In this document: one piece after another, positions 9,103-16,795 of the stretch
How positions within the stretch are numbered: position 1 is the stretch's first letter
Layout of the letters: each line of letters begins with the position of its first letter
DNA from: Cruoricaptor ignavus
Lineage (GTDB): Bacteria; Bacteroidota; Bacteroidia; Flavobacteriales; Weeksellaceae
Assembly: GCF_900141665.1 (NCBI RefSeq)
Contig: NZ_FQYI01000002.1
Coordinates: forward strand, 62,001-126,000
Direction of reading: 5' to 3'
DNA length: 64,000 nucleotides
The notes under the pieces: model-generated
What the model saw: only the letters and a program-made list of their open reading frames with translations
Database searches by the model: none
What the model was told of the DNA's origin: nothing
Program-made: the position numbers and the translations under genes

Positions 9103-9119
9103 TTGATTATCAACACTTT

Positions 9120-9878
9120 ATGAAACTCATTACTTCACCGGCAAAGCTGATGGATATTTCGCGAAGTAGCGAAGTCCTGAAAGCTACAACCCCGAAATTT
9201 ATAGATGAAGCGGCATTCATCCAGTCTCATTTGAAAACCAAATCGCCGAAGTTTTTGCAGGAATTGATGGAGATTTCACCGAAACTTGCCGATGAAAACT
9301 GGCAGCGCAACCAGAACTGGAACGCTAAGCCGAAGGCTTCGGAAAGTGCGCCTGCACTGATGGCCTTCACAGGTGAAGTTTACCGCGGTCTCGATGCAGA
9401 AACACTTTCGGAAGATGCCGTGAAATATTTGCAGAAAAATTACAGGATTCTTTCCGGGTTGTACGGAGTGCTGAAACCGTCGGACAAAATAATGCCGTAT
9501 CGTTTAGAAATGGGCAGGAATTTTGAGTTTGCCAGCTATAAAAATCTGTATGAATTCTGGCGTGAAAAAATTACCGCTCAGCTGAATTCCGAACTGAAGG
9601 ATGAGGAGCCTATTCTCAATCTGGCGAGCAATGAATATTTCAAATCCATTGATAATCAGCAACTTAAGGGCAGAGTTATCATTTTCGATTTTTACGAAAT
9701 GAAAAGCGGCAAGCCAAAAACCATCGTGGTTTACACGAAAAATGCGCGCGGCTTGATGGTGCGTTTCTGCGCCGAAAATCAGGTTGAAAATTTAGAAGAA
9801 ATAAAGGCTTTCAACTGGGATGGCTACCTTTTCGCCGACGAAAAATCCACGGAAAATAATTTTGTTTTCGTGCGGTGA
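9120..9878 (+). CDS. yaaA: YaaA-family peroxide stress protein
   Basis: A 252-residue cytoplasmic protein of the DUF328/UPF0246 family. It starts MKLITSPAKLMD and contains FTGEVYRGLDA, YRILSGLYGVLKPSD, YRLEMG, LNLASNEYFKS and RGLMVRFCAE, all conserved in YaaA. In E. coli YaaA lowers intracellular iron and limits oxidative DNA damage under peroxide stress; a DNA-binding activity has also been described. Being just downstream of ku is consistent with a DNA-damage or oxidative-stress theme, but that is inference from position. Confidence 0.93.
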   Translation: MKLITSPAKLMDISRSSEVLKATTPKFIDEAAFIQSHLKTKSPKFLQELMEISPKLADENWQRNQNWNAKPKASESAPALMAFTGEVYRGLDAETLSEDAVKYLQKNYRILSGLYGVLKPSDKIMPYRLEMGRNFEFASYKNLYEFWREKITAQLNSELKDEEPILNLASNEYFKSIDNQQLKGRVIIFDFYEMKSGKPKTIVVYTKNARGLMVRFCAENQVENLEEIKAFNWDGYLFADEKSTENNFVFVR

Positions 9879-9901
9879 AAAATTTGTTGGCAGGAAAACC
9901 T

Positions 9902-9909
9902 TAAATTTG
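9902..9909 (+). promoter_or_regulatory. Candidate -7 box (TAAATTTG) upstream of the Gfo/Idh/MocA gene
   Basis: TAAATTTG fits the Bacteroidota -7 consensus TANNTTTG, 13 bases before the ATG at 9923. A TTTG at 9883-9886 is 15 bases upstream, slightly short for the -33 box. Confidence 0.4.
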
Positions 9910-9922
9910 AGCAAAAGTAATT

Positions 9923-10897
9923 ATGCTAAAAGCCGGGCTAGTTGGTGCGGGACATTTGGGTAAAATTCATCTGAAGCTGCTGCAGCAGTCAGAGAAATAC
10001 GAGCTGGTGGGCTTCCACGATGCCGATGCGGAAAACGGCCGAAAACTGGAGGCAGAATTCGGTTATAAATTTTTCGAGAATTTCGATGAGCTACTTTCGC
10101 AAATCGAGATGCTGGATATCGTGACGCCTACCCTCTTCCATTTCTATTATGCGATGAAGGCAGCGCAAAGCGGCAAGCATTTCTTCATTGAAAAACCGGT
10201 AACGCAAACGCTGGATCAGGCGGAAATTCTTCTGGCAAAATGCAGGGAAACCGGCGTGAAAGCGCAGGTTGGCCATGTGGAAAGATATAACCCAGCGTTC
10301 ATTGCCACGAAGGATTTCATCAAAAACCCGATGTTCATCGAGATACACAGGCTGGCAGAATTTAACCCGAGAGGCACGGATGTTTCCGTGGTGCTGGATC
10401 TGATGATACACGATATCGACATCCTGCTTTCGCTGGTGAAATCGGAAATTAAAACGATTCACGCTGCAGGAGTTGCGGTAGTTTCCAAAACGGCGGACAT
10501 TACTAACGCACGGATTGAGTTTGAAAACGGCTGCGTTGCGAACCTGACGACTTCCCGAATTGCAATGAAGCAAATGCGGAAATCGCGGTTCTTCCAGCGT
10601 GATGCATACATTTCAGTGGATTTTCTTGAGAAAAAAGCGGAGGTTATCCGGATGCAAAGAGCGCCCGAAAACCCGAGTGATTTCGATATGATAATCGAAA
10701 ATGCAGACGGCGAGAAAAATCAAATCCTGTTCGAATATCCGGAAATCACGCCAAATAATGCCATTTTGGACGAATTGAATTCTTTTGCAGAAGCAATTGA
10801 GGGCAAGCACAATATTGAAGTTTCGCTGGAAGACGGTATGGATGCACTGAAAGTGGCGCTGGAAATTGAGCAGCAGTGTAATAATTTGCTAATGTAA
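9923..10897 (+). CDS. Gfo/Idh/MocA-family NAD(P)-dependent oxidoreductase
   Basis: A 324-residue protein with an N-terminal dinucleotide-binding fold (KAGLVGAGHLGKIHLKLL), the family FIEKPVTQT motif near residue 90 whose lysine is catalytic, and a C-terminal alpha/beta domain (GHVERYNPAF, LDLMIHDIDILLSLV). Members oxidise or reduce sugars, inositol or related alcohols; the substrate cannot be deduced here because no sugar genes are adjacent. The HDxD-type segment MIHDIDI is typical of the family. The stop codon TAA at 10895-10897 is the first three bases of a 16-bp tandem repeat. Confidence 0.9.
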   Translation: MLKAGLVGAGHLGKIHLKLLQQSEKYELVGFHDADAENGRKLEAEFGYKFFENFDELLSQIEMLDIVTPTLFHFYYAMKAAQSGKHFFIEKPVTQTLDQAEILLAKCRETGVKAQVGHVERYNPAFIATKDFIKNPMFIEIHRLAEFNPRGTDVSVVLDLMIHDIDILLSLVKSEIKTIHAAGVAVVSKTADITNARIEFENGCVANLTTSRIAMKQMRKSRFFQRDAYISVDFLEKKAEVIRMQRAPENPSDFDMIIENADGEKNQILFEYPEITPNNAILDELNSFAEAIEGKHNIEVSLEDGMDALKVALEIEQQCNNLLM

Positions 10898-10942
10898 CAG
10901 TGAAACAATGTAACAGTGAAACAATGTAACAGTGTAACAATC
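10895..10942 (+). repeat. Short tandem repeat, 16-bp unit, three copies
   Basis: TAACAGTGAAACAATG occurs at 10895-10910 and 10911-10926, and a third copy with two changes at 10927-10942. It is followed to 10986 by quasi-repeats of the type CTTTAAAC / TTAAAC. The region separates the Gfo/Idh/MocA gene from the hydroxybutyryl-CoA dehydrogenase gene. Confidence 0.9.
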
Positions 10943-10986
10943 ATCAACTTTAAACATTAAACTTTAAACCTTAAAACTCTAAACTA

Positions 10987-11874
10987 ATGAATATTACAGT
11001 TATCGGTGCAGGAACAATGGGCAACGGAATTGCGCACACTTTTGCGCAGGCAGGCTTCCCTGTGAATTTGGCAGATGTTTCGCAGGATGCGCTGGACAGG
11101 GGCCTGAAAACCATCACCACAAATCTTGACAGAATAATCGCAAAGGGCAACCTGACCGAAGAGCAAAAAGCGGAAACCCTTGGCAAAATCACGACTTTTA
11201 CCGATACAGCGGAAGCCGTGAAAAATGCTGACTTGGTAGTGGAAGCAGCTACGGAAAACCTTGACCTGAAGCTGAAAATCTTTTCACAAATTGATGAAAA
11301 TACGCCGGAAAATTGCATCCTTGCCACCAATACCTCGTCGATTTCCATCACGCAAATTGCGGCTGCCACAAAACGCCCGGAAAAAGTAATCGGGATGCAC
11401 TTTATGAATCCAGTGCCGATAATGAAGCTCGTGGAAATCATCAAGGGCTACTCCACTTCTCAGGAAACTTTTGACGCAGTCTTTGAAATAAGCCAGAAAC
11501 TCGGGAAAACACCGGTGGAAGTGAACGATTATCCAGGATTTGTGGCGAACAGAATCCTGATGCCGATGATTAACGAAGCCATTGAAACGCTGTACAACGG
11601 TGTAGCTGGTGTGGAAGAGATTGATACCGTGATGAAGCTTGGAATGGCGCATCCTATGGGGCCGCTTCAGCTGGCGGATTTCATTGGTCTGGATGTTTGC
11701 CTGGCGATTCTCAATGTGATGTACGACGGCTTCAAGAATCCGAAATACGCGCCAAATCCGTTGCTTGTAAATATGGTGCGTGCCGGCAAGCTTGGCGTGA
11801 AATCGGGCGAAGGTTTCTACGATTACGCCGAAAGTAAGAAGGCCGAGAAAGTTTCGGCGATGTTTAGGAAATAA
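10987..11874 (+). CDS. 3-hydroxybutyryl-CoA dehydrogenase
   Basis: Converts 3-hydroxyacyl-CoA to 3-oxoacyl-CoA with NAD(P), in fatty acid, butyrate or phenylacetate catabolism. The 295 residues have the N-terminal Rossmann motif (ITVIGAGTMGNGIAHTFAQAG), the catalytic-region motifs ATNTSSISIT and IGMHFMNPVPIMKLVEI, the segment GFVANRILMPMINEA and the C-terminal dimerisation part LADFIGLDVCL and GEGFYDY. The length matches stand-alone enzymes of the Hbd/PaaH type rather than multifunctional FadB. No other beta-oxidation gene lies beside it, so the specific pathway is open. Confidence 0.95.
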   Translation: MNITVIGAGTMGNGIAHTFAQAGFPVNLADVSQDALDRGLKTITTNLDRIIAKGNLTEEQKAETLGKITTFTDTAEAVKNADLVVEAATENLDLKLKIFSQIDENTPENCILATNTSSISITQIAAATKRPEKVIGMHFMNPVPIMKLVEIIKGYSTSQETFDAVFEISQKLGKTPVEVNDYPGFVANRILMPMINEAIETLYNGVAGVEEIDTVMKLGMAHPMGPLQLADFIGLDVCLAILNVMYDGFKNPKYAPNPLLVNMVRAGKLGVKSGEGFYDYAESKKAEKVSAMFRK

Positions 11875-11918
11875 TTTGCGACGAAATTTCTATATTTACC
11901 AAACCAAAACTTTATATT

Positions 11919-12167
11919 ATGAAACTACCAAAGTTTTTACTGGCGGACAACACTGAAATGCCTGAAGATCTGTTCGTGGTGCACACGGAATATCCGCGCT
12001 TCATCCTGAATGTGGAAGAGGAAGAAGTGGAATGGCTCGATGATCTGGAAGGTGAAGATGAAGCGGCTGCCGATGATTTCACGAAAGTTGTAGAGCAGGC
12101 CTTCGAATTCTGCGATGCAGAACTTGCGAAGTACGACGATGAAGATGACGATTTAGATGATGAATAA
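11919..12167 (+). CDS. Small highly acidic conserved hypothetical protein
   Basis: An 82-residue protein of unknown function. It has a modest conserved-looking core (LPKFLLADNTEMPEDLFVVHTEYPRFIL) and a very acidic remainder (EEEEVEWLDDLEGEDEAAADD, ending YDDEDDDLDDE). No signal peptide, cysteine motif or membrane segment. It has its own strong terminator immediately after the stop. The N-terminal pattern suggests a real, structured protein; the acidic tail could mimic nucleic acid or act as a partner-binding tail, but that is speculation. Confidence 0.75.
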   Translation: MKLPKFLLADNTEMPEDLFVVHTEYPRFILNVEEEEVEWLDDLEGEDEAAADDFTKVVEQAFEFCDAELAKYDDEDDDLDDE

Positions 12168-12171
12168 CGAA

Positions 12172-12203
12172 AAAGGGAACCACTTTGGTTCCCTTTATTT
12201 TTT
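12172..12203 (+). terminator. Strong (bidirectional) terminator between convergent genes
   Basis: AAAGGGAACCA (12172-12182), a 3-base loop and TGGTTCCCTTT (12186-12196) form a perfect 11-bp stem followed by ATTTTTT. It separates the acidic-protein gene from the META lipoprotein gene on the opposite strand. Confidence 0.9.
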
Positions 12204-12212
12204 CCAAAAAAA

Positions 12213-12614
12213 TTACTGCTTGGTAAATTTCAGCAGCAGAAGGTTGCCTTTGTAAAGTTCCAGCGTATTGCCGTGAACAGCGTATCTGTCGGCTTCCTGA
12301 AGCATACTCAAGAAAGTGTTTTCCGCCGCAATTTGGTCGCACGACATTTTCGTAGCACCAATCACGCCGGATTTGAATGCACCCGTAGAATCATCCAGAT
12401 TCACATCCGCAAAATAATTGTTGCACTGTGCATTTCCAGAAATCTTCCCGTCCTGAAAAGCAATGGTAGGCGTTTTACCTTTCACCTTTTCAGCGAGATA
12501 CCAGCTAGAGTTTGCCAGCGAAGGTTGGGCGGAAGTTTTACTACTGCTTGCCGTAGTAGCTGTGCCGCAGGAAAGGAGAAAAAACGATACCGCTGCTATT
12601 GCCAGTTTTTTCAT
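12213..12614 (-). CDS. META domain lipoprotein (HslJ-like)
   Basis: A 133-residue lipoprotein: signal peptide MKKLAIAAVSFFLLSC with lipobox cysteine at residue 16, a short Ser/Thr/Ala linker, then a META domain (SSWYLAEKVKGKTPTIAFQDGKISGNAQCNNYF). The motif G-CN-Y is the family hallmark. In E. coli the META protein HslJ is linked to heat shock and novobiocin resistance; the general role is unclear. Probably anchored in the outer or inner membrane facing the periplasm. A TAAATTTG box on the minus strand (12629-12636) is 14 bases upstream of the start. Confidence 0.88.
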   Translation of the reverse strand: MKKLAIAAVSFFLLSCGTATTASSSKTSAQPSLANSSWYLAEKVKGKTPTIAFQDGKISGNAQCNNYFADVNLDDSTGAFKSGVIGATKMSCDQIAAENTFLSMLQEADRYAVHGNTLELYKGNLLLLKFTKQ

Positions 12615-12644
12615 AAGCTAATTTTTGCCAAATTTACAAAAATC

Positions 12645-15044
12645 CTAAGCACGAAGTTCCGCGCCGAAATCTTTCTCAAAAGTTTTTATCAGGCTGTTCA
12701 TCGTCTCGGCGATTTCTTTTTCTTCCAAAGTTTTTTCCGGGTTCAGCAGCTCAAAACTAAGGGCATAAGATTTTTTGCCTTCCGGTAAATTTTTGCCATC
12801 ATAAACGTCAAACAAATTCACCGACTGTAAAATTTCAATATTCTTACCCATTGCAGATTTGTAAAGCTCTGAGTATGAAACACTTGCATCCACAAGTAAA
12901 GCCAAATCCCTTCTGATTTTGTTAAATTTCGGAATTTCCTTCAGTTTGAAATTTTCTGTTTTGCGAAGACTGTGCGCCGTTTCCAGTTCAATTTCCGCAT
13001 AAAATGCTTCCTGCTCTACATCGGCTTCCTTCAAAAGTTTTGGCGAAACCTTACCTAATCTGGCCAAAGTTTTCTCTCCTGAATAAAATTCCAGTGCATC
13101 GCTGAAACGCCCGTCTTGCAAGGCTTTCTCGTGAATTTCCACGTCAAGTTTTGAGAGCAGCAAATTCACATAAGACTTGAGATAATAGAAATCTGTAGCA
13201 GATTTCGGCACAAGCCAATTTTCCGCAAACTGCCTCCCCGAAAGCAAAATCCCAAGTTGTTTCCGCTCTTCGTAATTTTCTTTTTTGAAATAAATTTTCC
13301 CAAACTCGAAAAATTTAATGTCCGGATTTTTCCGGTTGATGTTGAACGCCGCGTTTTCCAGCAGGCCTTCCAGAAGAGATTGCCGCATAAATTCTAAGTC
13401 GCCGCTCAAAGGATTTAGCAGTTTCACGGCATCGGTTTCATCCTTCAGTGATGTCAGCGAATTGTTCATCACCTCGTTAAAACCACTGCTCTGCAAAGTT
13501 CTCGCCCAGGAATTTTCCAGCTCATCCTGATCCTGCAGATTCAGCGAAACCGGCGTGAAAGAAATTTTTTGCGGCGCCTCAATTTTATTGTAGCCGTAAA
13601 TCCGCAGCACTTCCTCAATCACATCTATTTCCCTCGTCACATCGGTTTTGAACGGTGGCACAGCCAGTTCCAGTCCGTTCGGAATTTCGTTCAGAATCTG
13701 AATTTCCAGCAGGCGCAGAATTTCCTTCACCTTTTCCCGATGAATTTTCACGCCAAGAATTTCGTCCAGCGCAGAATAGCGCAGCACCACATAATGCTCC
13801 TTTATTTTTTCGGAATAAAATTCCAGCAGCTCGCCTTTCAGCTTTCCACCCGCAATTTCTTCGATAAGATGGATTGCCAGGGTCATAGCCGTTTTCACAA
13901 TATTCGGATCGGTTCCCCGCTCAAAACGGAAGGAAGCATCCGTGTTCAAAGCGTGATGCTTAGCGGCTTTGCGCACACTTACCGGATCGAAATACGCACT
14001 TTCCAGGAAAATATTTTTCGTCTCAGAATTCACGCCGGAATGCTGCCCGCCAAAAACACCGGCAATGCACATCGGCTGATTTTCGCCGTCCTTTATCATA
14101 ATTTCCGCACCGTTCAGCGTGCGCTCTGTGCCGTCCAAAGTCGTAAATTTCGTTCCGGCTGGCACCGTTCCCACACGAACTTTTTTGCCCTGAATTTTAT
14201 CCGCATCGAAAGCGTGCATCGGCTGACCGACACCGTGCAGAATGTAATTCGTGATGTCCACCACATTGTTTATCGGCGAAAGCCCGATGGCTTTTAGCCT
14301 TTGCTGAAGCCAGTCCGGCGAATCCATGATTTCCACATTTTCAATTACCGCACCGATGTATCTTGGCGAAAATTTCGCGTCTTCCACCTCCAGTTCAAAT
14401 CCGCTAATTCCCTCACTATCAATTTTTTGCGAAGAAATTTTCTCAAATTCTGACGGCAAATTGTTCGCACTAAGGTAGGCGTTCAAATCCCGTGCAACGC
14501 CGTAATGAGACATCGCATCGGCACGGTTTGGCGTAAGGCCTATTTCATAAACGCTGTCCTTCACCACTTCGAAATAATCCGAAAATTTCCTGCCGATTTC
14601 ATACCGATTTTCGTCCAAAACCATTATGCCATCGTGGTTTTCAGAAAGGCCGATCTCATCTTCAGCGCATATCATACCCTGCGATTTTTCGCCACGGATT
14701 TTCGCCTCCTTTATCTCAAAAAAATTCCCGGATTTATCGTAAATCTTCGTGCCGATGGTTGCCACAGGAACAATTTGCCCGGCAGCAACATTGGGTGCGC
14801 CGCAAACTATTTCCAGAATTTCGCCGCCTACATCCACAGTAGTTTTGCTGAGTTTATCGGCATTTGGATGCCTTTCGCAGGTCAAAACTTTTCCGACAAC
14901 TATTCCTTCCAAACCGCCGCGAAAATTTTCGTAAGCCTCGATGCCTTCCACTTCCAGACCAATATCGGTAAGATATTCCGCGATTTTTTCAACTTTTAAA
15001 TCCGTGGAAATAAATTCCGACAGCCAATTATGCGAGATTTTCAT
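12645..15044 (-). CDS. pheT: Phenylalanyl-tRNA synthetase beta subunit
   Basis: Beta chain of the (alpha-beta)2 enzyme that charges tRNA-Phe. The 799 residues show the full bacterial architecture: an N-terminal tRNA-binding OB domain (residues about 40-150; GIVVGKVLTCERHPNADKL, SQGMICAEDEIGLSE), B3/B4 editing region (LTPNRADAMSHYGVARDL), B5 domain, a catalytic-like core (AFNINRKNPDIKFFEFGKIY) and the C-terminal ferredoxin-fold anticodon-binding domain (KFNKIRRDLALLVD, SVNLFDVYDGKNLPEGKKSYALSFEL). pheS is not adjacent. Downstream of dnaN on the same strand but separated by a terminator. Confidence 0.97.
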   Translation of the reverse strand: MKISHNWLSEFISTDLKVEKIAEYLTDIGLEVEGIEAYENFRGGLEGIVVGKVLTCERHPNADKLSKTTVDVGGEILEIVCGAPNVAAGQIVPVATIGTKIYDKSGNFFEIKEAKIRGEKSQGMICAEDEIGLSENHDGIMVLDENRYEIGRKFSDYFEVVKDSVYEIGLTPNRADAMSHYGVARDLNAYLSANNLPSEFEKISSQKIDSEGISGFELEVEDAKFSPRYIGAVIENVEIMDSPDWLQQRLKAIGLSPINNVVDITNYILHGVGQPMHAFDADKIQGKKVRVGTVPAGTKFTTLDGTERTLNGAEIMIKDGENQPMCIAGVFGGQHSGVNSETKNIFLESAYFDPVSVRKAAKHHALNTDASFRFERGTDPNIVKTAMTLAIHLIEEIAGGKLKGELLEFYSEKIKEHYVVLRYSALDEILGVKIHREKVKEILRLLEIQILNEIPNGLELAVPPFKTDVTREIDVIEEVLRIYGYNKIEAPQKISFTPVSLNLQDQDELENSWARTLQSSGFNEVMNNSLTSLKDETDAVKLLNPLSGDLEFMRQSLLEGLLENAAFNINRKNPDIKFFEFGKIYFKKENYEERKQLGILLSGRQFAENWLVPKSATDFYYLKSYVNLLLSKLDVEIHEKALQDGRFSDALEFYSGEKTLARLGKVSPKLLKEADVEQEAFYAEIELETAHSLRKTENFKLKEIPKFNKIRRDLALLVDASVSYSELYKSAMGKNIEILQSVNLFDVYDGKNLPEGKKSYALSFELLNPEKTLEEKEIAETMNSLIKTFEKDFGAELRA

Positions 15045-15138
15045 TTTGCTAAAAGTAACCCGGCAAATATCGTGATTTAAAGCTAATTTTCCGAAATTTT
15101 TGAGCGGATAGCCTTCGATTATTTTTGTCCGTTTTATA

Positions 15139-15174
15139 CAAAAAAAAGAGACACAGAAAAATTTCTGCGCCTCT
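15139..15174 (-). terminator. Terminator after dnaN
   Basis: On the minus strand a 13-bp stem with two G-U pairs (15162-15174 with 15147-15159) and a 2-base loop is followed by eight T residues. It lies about 30 bases past the dnaN stop. Confidence 0.8.
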
Positions 15175-15202
15175 AAGCCTTAGCCTAAAACTTATTCTAA
15201 AC

Positions 15203-16330
15203 TTACATTCCAATCACCGGCATTGAAAGCATCAGGATGTGCTCCTCGTCTTCCAAACCGTCCACCGGCTCTACAATTCCTGGGCGGTTCGGCTGAGACA
15301 TTTTCATCGTGATGTCTTCCGAGCCAAGCACAGAAAGCATTTCCGTCAAAAACTTCGAGCTGAAGCCGATGTTGATATCTTCGCCGCTGTAATCGCACGG
15401 AATCTGCATATCTGCCTTGTTTGCAAACTCGGTGTCTTCAGCGTGAAGGTGCAGGATGTTTCCGGAAAGTTTAAACCTCACTTGGTTCGTTGATTTGTTT
15501 GACATAATGGATGCCCTTCTGATGGCGTTCAGAAGCAGCGAACGATTGATTGTCAGCAAGTTAGGATTTTCTTTCGGAATAACTGCAGAATAATTCGGAT
15601 ACTTTCCATCAATCAAACGGCAAATCCAGGTGTTGTTGCCAAAACTGAACTTCGCCATATTTTCGTTGAACTCAATCGTCACATCATCGTTGGAATTCGC
15701 CAGCACATTTTTGAAAATGTTCAGCGGTTTTTTCGGCATAATGAACTCCATCGGCTCGCCTTTCAAATCGGTGCGCTTGTACACCACCAAACGATGAGAA
15801 TCCGTGGAAACAAAGTTGGCCTCATCTTCCTTGAACTGGAACAGAACGCCCGTCATCACAGGTCTCAGCGAATCATTAGAAGTTGCAAAAAGCGTGTTGG
15901 ACAAAGCTTCGGCCAGAACGCCGGCAGGAAGCTTCACACTTTGCGACGCATCAAATTCCGGAATTTCCGGATAGTCATTAGCGTTGTCCAAGGCCACGGA
16001 AAAATTATCCTTTTCGTCCAAGATTTCCAGTTGCTGGCCGGTGCCTTCCGCATTTTCACGCACAGAAAGCGTCAAAGGCTGCTCGCCATAAGTTTTCACG
16101 AAATCCTGAAAAGTTTTTGCCGGCACAGCGATTTTGCCCGAATCATCGGAACGCACTTCCAGCTCTGTAATCAGCGTGGTTTCGCCGTCCGAAGCCGTAA
16201 TTTTCAGCGTTTCGCCGTTCAGTTCGAAAAGATAATTTTCCAGTATCGGTCTGCTCTGCGAGCTTGAAATCACGCCGCTTACCGTTTGCAGCGCCTTTTG
16301 CAGCTCGCCGCTTGAAACCATAAATTTCAT
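15203..16330 (-). CDS. dnaN: DNA polymerase III beta subunit (sliding clamp)
   Basis: Forms the dimeric ring that tethers polymerase III and other clamp-binding proteins to DNA. At 375 residues it has the normal length and three repeated clamp domains: start MKFMVSSGELQKALQTVSGVI, then LRPVMTGVLFQF, DSHRLVVYKR and IRRASIMSNKSTNQVRF, and the typical terminal part ending MLSMPVIGM, where the hydrophobic-binding pocket residues lie. dnaA is not beside it, as is usual in Bacteroidota. A TATATTTG box on the minus strand (16348-16355) sits 17 bases upstream. Confidence 0.96.
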   Translation of the reverse strand: MKFMVSSGELQKALQTVSGVISSSQSRPILENYLFELNGETLKITASDGETTLITELEVRSDDSGKIAVPAKTFQDFVKTYGEQPLTLSVRENAEGTGQQLEILDEKDNFSVALDNANDYPEIPEFDASQSVKLPAGVLAEALSNTLFATSNDSLRPVMTGVLFQFKEDEANFVSTDSHRLVVYKRTDLKGEPMEFIMPKKPLNIFKNVLANSNDDVTIEFNENMAKFSFGNNTWICRLIDGKYPNYSAVIPKENPNLLTINRSLLLNAIRRASIMSNKSTNQVRFKLSGNILHLHAEDTEFANKADMQIPCDYSGEDINIGFSSKFLTEMLSVLGSEDITMKMSQPNRPGIVEPVDGLEDEEHILMLSMPVIGM

Positions 16331-16347
16331 AAATCCGAAATTTTTTA

Positions 16348-16355
16348 CAAATATA
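16348..16355 (-). promoter_or_regulatory. Candidate -7 box (TATATTTG) for dnaN
   Basis: Minus-strand TATATTTG fits TANNTTTG and is 17 bases upstream of the dnaN ATG. No convincing -33 TTTG is seen at the usual distance, so support is partial. Confidence 0.35.
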
Positions 16356-16432
16356 AAAATATAAACGCCGCCTGGAAATTTTCTATTGCAAAAATTTCAC
16401 CGCCCAAAATTGCGATTTTTTAATTTTGTGGG

Positions 16433-16795
16433 ATGAAACGCCACAGCATTTTCCAAAGTTTCCGCTTCGCTTTCAACGGTCTTCGCTCTATGTTTCGTGA
16501 GCGGAATTTCCGGATTGAATTCGCGGCATTGCTGATTAATCTTGCGCTGATTTTCCTGCTGGAACTTAGCCCGCAGGATTCTGCAATGATTTTGCTGATT
16601 TGCGCTGCCGTTCTTTCCGCGGAAATTTTCAACACTGCAATAGAGAAAATCTGCGATTTTATTCAGCCCAACCAAGATGCCCGAATAAAATTCATCAAGG
16701 ATATTTCTGCAGGTGCCGTTCTGCTGCTGGCTTTCGCAGCAATTGCCGCCGCAATTCTGATTTACCCTAAATACCTTTCCCTCCTCTTCAGTTAG
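16433..16795 (+). CDS. dgkA: Diacylglycerol kinase / undecaprenol kinase family protein
   Basis: A 120-residue integral membrane lipid kinase with three hydrophobic helices. Family signatures are present: RFAFNGLRSMFRERNFRIE near the N-terminus, the catalytic segment SAEIFNTAIEKICDFI (the E-x-x-N-T-A-I-E motif) and KDISAGAVLLLAFAA. Gram-negative DgkA recycles diacylglycerol; Gram-positive relatives phosphorylate undecaprenol, and sequence alone does not decide between them. The gene is divergent from dnaN. Its last four bases overlap the stop of purL on the other strand. A TAATTTTG box (16421-16428) ends four bases before the ATG, implying a very short leader or a different promoter. Confidence 0.9.
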   Translation: MKRHSIFQSFRFAFNGLRSMFRERNFRIEFAALLINLALIFLLELSPQDSAMILLICAAVLSAEIFNTAIEKICDFIQPNQDARIKFIKDISAGAVLLLAFAAIAAAILIYPKYLSLLFS

